The notes beneath the pieces are model-generated. The model saw only the letters and a program-made list of their open reading frames with translations, was not told the DNA's origin and made no database searches. Shown piece after piece: positions 1 through 3,966 of a DNA stretch of 6,096 nucleotides. Both the position numbers and the translations under genes were made by a program. The stretch's first letter is position 1; each line of letters begins with the position of its first letter. Source of the stretch: Chryseobacterium gleum (lineage in GTDB: Bacteria > Bacteroidota > Bacteroidia > Flavobacteriales_D > Crocinitomicaceae); assembly GCA_943326825.2 (NCBI GenBank), contig CALPUT020000165.1:1-6096 (forward strand). Direction: 5' to 3'.

Positions 1-410
1 CCATTTCCTGAAGTTTTAGCATATAACGCATAAGGTACACTCATCAATTGACTAGTTCCCATTACAATATAGTTTGAACCACCAGTTGCATCGATAGCTG
101 TTTCTATAAAGAAAGGACCATTTGCCCAATCAATGTTAGCAAAAGTTCCTGAAATTGGCGTTCCATTTCCAATTTCTACATTCACCAAACCATTAGCTGA
201 AGTTGTTGAAGCAAATGATTCTGAATAAACAGTTGTTCCAACAATTGAACCTTGTTTGATTGTCATGCGTAAACCAACAGCTTGATTGATTAATATAGTG
301 TTACTTGCATTTCGAACAACCGCTTGGTATTTGAATCCTTCTGGTGCTTGACCAAACGAATTGATTGAAAGTATTGCAACAGCAACAATAGATAAAATTA
401 TTTTTTTCAT
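1..410 (-). CDS. Secreted surface protein, N-terminal 136 residues (runs off the left edge)
   Basis: The gene starts with ATG at 410-408 and stays open to the window edge (136 full codons plus two bases), so only the N-terminus is visible. Residues 1-20 are a clear signal peptide (MKKIILSIVAVAILS, then a Gly-Gln cleavage site). The mature part opens with APEGFKYQAVVRNAS and ends with TGGSNYIVMGTSQLMSVPYA followed by LYAKTSGN. Both blocks are typical of the N-terminal module of large Bacteroidota surface proteins, often annotated as collagen-like or tail-fibre-domain proteins; this family link is from memory. The missing C-terminus probably carries the repeats or fibre domain. The start lies one base after the stop of the upstream T9SS gene (TAA-C-ATG), so the two are surely co-transcribed and perhaps translationally coupled. 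No Shine-Dalgarno sequence is seen. The function is likely cell-surface, but no specific role can be named. Confidence 0.85.
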   Translation of the reverse strand, partial: MKKIILSIVAVAILSINSFGQAPEGFKYQAVVRNASNTILINQAVGLRMTIKQGSIVGTTVYSESFASTTSANGLVNVEIGNGTPISGTFANIDWANGPFFIETAIDATGGSNYIVMGTSQLMSVPYALYAKTSGN

Positions 411-411
411 G

Positions 412-879
412 TTAATTTACTTTTACTAATTTGAATGACTTAAGTGATTGATTTTCTTTTGATAATTTGATAGTGTAGGATCCAAGCGCAAGTTGACTAA
501 CTTGAATAGATGTTACTTCTCCAGAAAGTATATTTTGTGCAATCAACTTACCTTGTTCATCGAATAATGAATAAGCTACTTTTTCAAAATCACTTACTTT
601 GATATTCAATACATCCGAAGTAGGGTTAGGAAAAATCGATGCAGAATAATTAGGATCAAAATCTTGCAATCCTAAAAAGTTCCAATTCGATTGATGGAAA
701 CCTTGGGTTAAAGTGATGTTACCACTTGATTCTGTGTTTGTAATAACTTCTCCTATTGTAAAATCAATGCTGTTGCTTGAGTTTACATAGGAACTGCCTT
801 GAGAGGAGATAACCTCTTGCGCGGAAACTACAGTTACAGTAGAAATAAGTGTAAACAACACAAGTGTGTTTTTCTTCAT
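412..879 (-). CDS. Small secreted protein with T9SS type A sorting domain
   Basis: This complete 155-residue protein has a signal peptide at residues 1-20 (cleavage near SA|QE). A short N-terminal domain (about 21-64) carries SIDFTIGEV and NITLTQGFHQ, a pattern common in small Bacteroidota secreted proteins. Residues 79-155 form a type IX secretion type A C-terminal sorting domain: ASIFPNPTSDVLNIKV, YSLFDEQGKLI, the LALGSYTIKLS strand and the closing SFKLVKVN. The protein should cross the inner membrane by Sec and the outer membrane by T9SS, then be released or anchored at the surface. It heads an operon with the surface protein that begins one base downstream. The N-terminal domain has no known activity, so it may be a structural or adhesin-associated partner of that neighbour. 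The ATG at 879-877 is the first start ahead of a proper signal peptide. Confidence 0.93.
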   Translation of the reverse strand: MKKNTLVLFTLISTVTVVSAQEVISSQGSSYVNSSNSIDFTIGEVITNTESSGNITLTQGFHQSNWNFLGLQDFDPNYSASIFPNPTSDVLNIKVSDFEKVAYSLFDEQGKLIAQNILSGEVTSIQVSQLALGSYTIKLSKENQSLKSFKLVKVN

Positions 880-894
880 ATTTAAATAATTTTA

Positions 895-959
895 ATTGAA
901 TAAGTATTTCAAGAGTTATTTTTCAGTTGAGTGAATAAGCCACGAAATACTTATTTAAT
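895..959 (-). repeat. Long inverted repeat in the 5' UTR of the T9SS operon
   Basis: AATAAGTATTTC at 899-910 is the exact reverse complement of GAAATACTTATT at 944-955. The match extends to 16 bp with one mismatch (895-910 and 944-959). The loop is 33 bases and holds a second copy of TGAATAAG (932-939), which also occurs at 897-904 in the left arm. If transcription starts near 962 from the promoter at 969-1019, the repeat folds in the roughly 83-base leader and ends about 15 bases before the ATG at 879. It could stabilise the mRNA or gate ribosome access. It does not look like a terminator, because no T-tract follows on the minus strand. Confidence 0.6.
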
Positions 960-968
960 GATAAGTTG

Positions 969-1019
969 CAAAATTACGTTATATAAATAGGATGGTAAAT
1001 ACTACTTTAGTATTATTTT
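969..1019 (-). promoter_or_regulatory. Promoter of the T9SS/surface-protein operon, with upstream element
   Basis: Read on the minus strand, TAATTTTG at 976-969 matches the Bacteroidota -7 consensus TAnnTTTG exactly. A TTTA at 999-996, 19 bases upstream, is a near match to the -33 TTTG element. Just upstream lies ACTAAAGTA (1011-1003), followed by G and TATTT (1001-997), and preceded by AAAATA (1019-1014). The same blocks with the same internal spacing occur ahead of the adenylate cyclase gene. On this copy the region also forms a small palindrome (998-1004 with 1008-1014), a possible operator. The promoter is inferred from consensus only; no transcript data are available. Confidence 0.6.
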
Positions 1020-1061
1020 TTTTACTTATAAACATTTCTGTTTTTTTAATTAAAAAACTTA

Positions 1062-1519
1062 TTAATTAGAATGTATAATTTTAATTCTTAGGTGATTGAT
1101 TTTAGATTTAGTCATTAGTTTATAGATTTTTTGAAGTTTATTCAATGCTTCAATACTTGATTGAACATCAAGTTTTTCATAGATATTTGATACATGTTTC
1201 ATAACTGTTCCTATAGATAGATTCAGAATTATTGAAATTTCTTTTGCCTGAATCCTTTAAAAATCATTTTCGTATCTAAAGTTAATATATTCTGATTATT
1301 TGCTTTTCGCAGTAAGATATATAATAGGAAGATTAAAATTCTTGTTTATTTAGAGTGCTAAATCGATACTATCTAATTGATCATTTAAGTTAATGCTTTT
1401 GTTGATATAAATTGTTTTTCAATGATTTACCTTTGGGGTAAATCTAAGTCATTATGTTGAACAGTCCATGATCCATAAAACATAGTTATAAATAGAAATA
1501 GAATATTGAATTTGAGCAT
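1062..1519 (-). pseudogene. Decayed membrane-anchored LuxR-type regulator (HTH at the C-terminal end)
   Basis: Four minus-strand pieces in shifting frames line up in the order expected of a TPR-transmembrane-LuxR regulator. (1) From an ATG at 1519, MLKFNILFLFITMFYG looks like a signal peptide; this frame stops at 1427. (2) About 1409-1350 reads NKSINLNDQLDSIDLAL, then a stop. (3) From 1345 the frame gives RILIFLLYILLRKANNQ, a transmembrane helix with a basic flank, continuing to MIFKGF near 1250. (4) From 1250 to the TAA at 1064-1062 it gives QAKEISIILNLSIGTVMKHV and then SNIYEKLDV, a recognisable LuxR/GerE helix-turn-helix. Pieces 3 and 4 would join as KGxQAKEI if one lost base near 1250-1253 were restored. 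At about 460 bp it is far shorter than intact relatives, so most of the TPR sensor has been deleted. It starts 30 bases after the cyclase stop, on the same strand. Frame shifts plus internal stops make function unlikely, although piece 4 alone could encode a bare HTH. Confidence 0.8.
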
Positions 1520-1549
1520 GTGAGAAGTTTTTATTTGAGTGCAAATCAA

Positions 1550-3559
1550 TTATGACTGTTTTTGTTCGACAAAATACATATTTATTTCTCCTTTACCTTT
1601 TGCAGTAATTTTACCCCTATATTCAAATTTAAACATTTCTTTAGTTAACTCGAAGGTAGATTCCGAAACATTTACTTTTCCAACTTCACCGCTACTTTCC
1701 ATTCTACTAGCTATATTAACCGTATCCCCCCAAATATCATAAGCAAATTTTCTTATTCCTACTATCCCTGCAACAACAGGGCCTGAATGAATTCCGATTC
1801 TAATTTCAAAAAATAGTTTACCTTCAGCTGTTCTTATTTTTTCATAATTTGACATGTATTCTTGTATTTCAATAGCAGCGCTTACAACGTCTTGGGCATG
1901 TGTTTTATTTGATGTAGGTAATCCTCCAGCAGCCATATAAGCATCACCAATTGTTTTAATTTTCTCTATATTATATTTAAGCATGATTTTATCAAATTCA
2001 GAAAAACACTCATTAATTTCAGCAACTAATTCTTGAGGCGTAAATTTTTCGGAAAGCTGAGTAAATCCTTTGAAATCAGTGAAAAGGACGGTTACCATAT
2101 CAATTAACTTAGATTCGGCACTTCCTTTTATTTTTAATTCTTCAGCAATGGAAAATGGAAGAATGTTTAATAATAATTCATCACTTAATTTTTTCCCTTT
2201 TTTTATTTTGTTTCTTTGGAAGAAAATGATAATTGAAAATATTAAAAATATACTAAAGCCAGAAATAAAAAGATTTTTTACTAGAATTTGTCTTTCTAAT
2301 TTCTTCTTATTAATCTCATCTTTTTTAACATTAATCTCATTTATATTTGTAAGTTCAATTCGATTGTGAGTAGATTCTTTTTCAATATGAGTTTTAAGTT
2401 CTAACTTACTGATTGAATCGCTTAATTCATATGCTAATTTGAAGCCCTCAGCAGCTTCTTTATAATAGCCCGAATTAAGAAAAACTTTAGGGAAAGTACT
2501 CAAAATATATTCACGAAAATCTTTTCTTTTGATTTTGTTTTTGGAATAAACAGCTTCGTAAGCTAATTCAACAGCTTTACTTTTTAGATTTAATATGGAA
2601 AAAACATTTATAAGTTCAATAACTTCTTCGCCATCAAGGAATTTATTTTTTGTAGTGATAAAAAGATTTCGATCACTTGATTTATTTTGAAACATTACAG
2701 GAAGATCCATATAATATAGCGCACTATCTTTATTGTTTAAGTGAGCAAATGCTACTGAAATGTATGTTAATAATTTTCTCCTATAACTTAGATATCCTTC
2801 ATCTTTGTTGTGGATGTCTAGTCCGAAATTTAAAAGTCCTCTCTTTGAAATTTTAATCGCTTTTTCCCATTTTTTTAATTGAAGTAAAATCATTGCGTTA
2901 ACTTTGAAATCATCTCCTATTCCTGATTCATTAGAAGGGTGTTTTTCATAATAATTTATTCTCTTTTCTCCTAATTCTTGTGCTTTATTTAATAAAGATT
3001 CATTTTTTTTGTATCTTCCATATGTGTAATATTTCCAGACAAACCAATTACTAAATTCCATTACTTCATCGTAAGATTTATTTTTACTTTTTAATGAATA
3101 AAGAAGATCAGTATATTTTATTGCATCATCTATCATATTAGATTCTGAATAAATAGTAATAAACAATTGATAGACATTTATCAATTCATTTTCGTCATTT
3201 AATTCTCTAACTTTTTTATGAAAATTTTCTAGGCAATATAATGCTTTTCCTATTTCTTTAGAAAGAGTGTATCTATTACATTCTATTAGACAAAAAAAGT
3301 ATTGATCTCTTAGAGTGATTGGTTTTTTTTTAACGGATAATAGAATTTTTTTAATTTGATTCCATTCTTTAATTGTAATTTGACCAGGTCCCCATTTTTT
3401 ATGCTGATATAATTTTAAGATGATTTCATCAGGTGATAATCGATCATCTAAAATTAGAGATTTTTGAATAGATATTCTATTTTGTTGAGATACAACACTA
3501 AATGAACTAATAAATATTAGTACAATAATATATATTGTTATTTTCAATTTTTGTATCAA
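1550..3559 (-). CDS. Membrane-bound class III adenylate cyclase with periplasmic TPR-like sensor
   Basis: The enzyme is predicted to make cAMP from ATP. The 669-residue protein has a signal peptide or N-terminal helix (1-25), a helical TPR-like region (about 40-385, for example LKKWEKAIKISKRGL at 228-242 and SGYYKEAAEGFKLAYELSDS at 363-382), a charged coiled-coil stretch (388-428), one transmembrane helix (430-447), a linker with LLLNILP (462-468), and a cyclase domain (about 485-665). Both metal-binding aspartates are present: D495 in LFTDFKGF and D539 in KTIGDAYMA. The adenine-selecting pair is K535 and D608 (YDIWGD), as in adenylate rather than guanylate cyclases. The transition-state residues N615 and R619 and a KGKG loop (654-657) are also kept, so a homodimer should be active. 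The TPR part should lie in the periplasm and the cyclase in the cytoplasm. No ATG precedes the signal peptide. The assigned start is TTG at 3559; TTG at codon 5 (3547) is an alternative and also gives a good signal peptide. A decayed LuxR-type gene follows on the same strand. Confidence 0.94.
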   Translation of the reverse strand: MIQKLKITIYIIVLIFISSFSVVSQQNRISIQKSLILDDRLSPDEIILKLYQHKKWGPGQITIKEWNQIKKILLSVKKKPITLRDQYFFCLIECNRYTLSKEIGKALYCLENFHKKVRELNDENELINVYQLFITIYSESNMIDDAIKYTDLLYSLKSKNKSYDEVMEFSNWFVWKYYTYGRYKKNESLLNKAQELGEKRINYYEKHPSNESGIGDDFKVNAMILLQLKKWEKAIKISKRGLLNFGLDIHNKDEGYLSYRRKLLTYISVAFAHLNNKDSALYYMDLPVMFQNKSSDRNLFITTKNKFLDGEEVIELINVFSILNLKSKAVELAYEAVYSKNKIKRKDFREYILSTFPKVFLNSGYYKEAAEGFKLAYELSDSISKLELKTHIEKESTHNRIELTNINEINVKKDEINKKKLERQILVKNLFISGFSIFLIFSIIIFFQRNKIKKGKKLSDELLLNILPFSIAEELKIKGSAESKLIDMVTVLFTDFKGFTQLSEKFTPQELVAEINECFSEFDKIMLKYNIEKIKTIGDAYMAAGGLPTSNKTHAQDVVSAAIEIQEYMSNYEKIRTAEGKLFFEIRIGIHSGPVVAGIVGIRKFAYDIWGDTVNIASRMESSGEVGKVNVSESTFELTKEMFKFEYRGKITAKGKGEINMYFVEQKQS

Positions 3560-3608
3560 AGTTAGTATAATTTAATATTGTGTAAAAATAGTACTTTAGT
3601 TGTATTTT
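3557..3608 (-). promoter_or_regulatory. Putative cyclase promoter sharing an upstream element with the T9SS operon
   Basis: On the minus strand TAACTTTG (3564-3557) fits TAnnTTTG exactly. A TTTA lies 18 bases upstream (3586-3583). Upstream of that come TATTT (3590-3586), C, ACTAAAGTA (3600-3592), two bases, and AAAATA (3608-3603). These are the same blocks in the same order as ahead of the T9SS gene, with 21 rather than 20 bases between TATTT and the -7 box. The -7 box overlaps the assigned TTG start codon. If it is used, transcription would begin near 3553, and the true start would be downstream (the TTG at 3547 is in frame), giving a nearly leaderless mRNA. A tract rich in A runs (minus strand, about 3651-3675) lies further upstream. 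Confidence 0.5.
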
Positions 3609-3704
3609 GTTCCAATTCCTTTAGAAATTTATCTTTTCATTAGATTTAATGTTTTTTTTAAATTTTTTTTTTATTTCCTGAAACCCGTATTAATATTGAG
3701 TTAT

Positions 3705-3725
3705 AATCTATTAAATCGATAGATT
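3705..3725. repeat. 21-bp palindrome in the divergent intergenic region
   Basis: AATCTAT at 3705-3711 and ATAGATT at 3719-3725 are perfect inverted arms around a seven-base centre. The site lies 22 bases upstream of the -33 box of the reductase promoter and about 95 bases upstream of the cyclase motif block, a fair position for an operator of the reductase gene. It is pure A/T apart from one C, one G and the centre, so chance is a real alternative. The rest of 3609-3747 is A/T-rich and shows no other feature. Confidence 0.35.
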
Positions 3726-3747
3726 TTATATAAAATATTCAAAAACG

Positions 3748-3779
3748 TTTGTTTATATGGAAATCAGTCTATAAATTTG
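3748..3779 (+). promoter_or_regulatory. Promoter of the leader peptide / sulfite reductase unit
   Basis: TTTG at 3748-3751 and TAAATTTG at 3772-3779 match the Bacteroidota -33 and -7 elements exactly, with a 20-base spacer, close to the ideal distance. Transcription should start near 3783, giving about 27 bases before the leader ATG at 3810 and a 5' leader of roughly 180 bases before the reductase gene. This is the best promoter match in the window. Confidence 0.72.
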
Positions 3780-3809
3780 TCTCGTTTTAAGGAAATAAGA
3801 TAACGTAAA

Positions 3810-3866
3810 ATGAAAGCAATTAAACTATTTAACATGATGATGTGTTGTAACATACTTGAAGGATGA
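3810..3866 (+). CDS. Attenuator leader peptide with a Met-Met-Met-Cys-Cys run
   Basis: This 18-codon ORF reads MKAIKLFNMMMCCNILEG and ends with TGA at 3864-3866. It lies between a strong promoter and an intrinsic terminator, ahead of a sulfur-assimilation reductase. Codons 9-13 (3834-3848) are three ATG and two TGT in a row, so a third of the residues carry sulfur, counting the initiator. Such a run is expected of a control peptide whose translation speed reports the supply of charged Met-tRNA and Cys-tRNA. The last codons and stop (GAA GGA TGA) are the left arm of the antiterminator hairpin, so a ribosome that finishes the peptide would cover that arm. A ribosome paused at the Cys codons would leave it roughly free. 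As with other genes here, no strong Shine-Dalgarno sequence is seen; the upstream bases are A-rich. The function is inferred from layout; the peptide itself probably has no role after synthesis. Confidence 0.82.
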   Translation: MKAIKLFNMMMCCNILEG

Positions 3867-3902
3867 TTGGTTGCTTTTGTAAATAAATAATCAAAATCCT
3901 TC
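3858..3902 (+). promoter_or_regulatory. Antiterminator hairpin of the reductase attenuator
   Basis: GAAGGAT (3858-3864) pairs perfectly with ATCCTTC (3896-3902). The stem continues as GATT (3865-3868) with AATC (3889-3892) around an AAA bulge, 11 bp in all. Its right arm uses the same bases as the left arm of the terminator (3893-3902), so only one hairpin can form. With Cys or Met limiting, a ribosome held at 3834-3848 leaves the left arm mostly clear, the antiterminator forms and RNA polymerase reads on. With ample supply, the ribosome reaches the TGA at 3864, masks the arm, and the terminator forms. Confidence 0.75.
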
Positions 3903-3926
3903 TAGAAAACGAGGGATTTTTTTTTT
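3893..3926 (+). terminator. Intrinsic terminator in front of the reductase gene (attenuator)
   Basis: AAAATCCTTC (3893-3902) pairs with GAGGGATTTT (3911-3920) as a 10-bp stem with one T-G wobble and an eight-base loop (TAGAAAAC). It runs into ten T (3917-3926). It points rightward and ends 40 bases before the reductase ATG with no complete gene upstream except the leader ORF. It must therefore be conditional, since otherwise it would silence the reductase. Terminated transcripts would be about 140 bases long. Confidence 0.85.
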
Positions 3927-3966
3927 GACAATAAATAGAGAAATAACAAATTAAATTAAATAACAA

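Noticed and set aside
998..1023. Hairpin followed by eight T on the plus strand, like a terminator
   Set aside because: No rightward gene ends here, and the stem is almost all A/T. It overlaps the -33 region of the T9SS promoter, so it is better read as part of that promoter element.
1040..1058. Near palindrome of T and A runs after the decayed regulator
   Set aside because: There is a single G-C pair and no clear T-tract on the minus strand, so it is too weak to call a terminator.
1062..1250. Stand-alone HTH gene
   Set aside because: The open frame begins mid-domain, lacks the first helices of a LuxR domain, and has a stop three codons before the conserved part; a remnant is more likely.
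1539..1742. Plus-strand ORF of 67 codons
   Set aside because: It lies antisense to the conserved cyclase domain and shows no recognisable domain or start context; a shadow of the real gene.
2070..2369. Plus-strand ORF of 99 codons with hydrophobic stretches
   Set aside because: It is antisense to the cyclase transmembrane and linker region; the hydrophobicity comes from A/T-rich complementary sequence.
3781..3926. Possible SAM or other riboswitch ahead of the sulfur gene
   Set aside because: None of the SAM-I core segments could be seen, and the leader ORF with Met/Cys codons explains the structure better.
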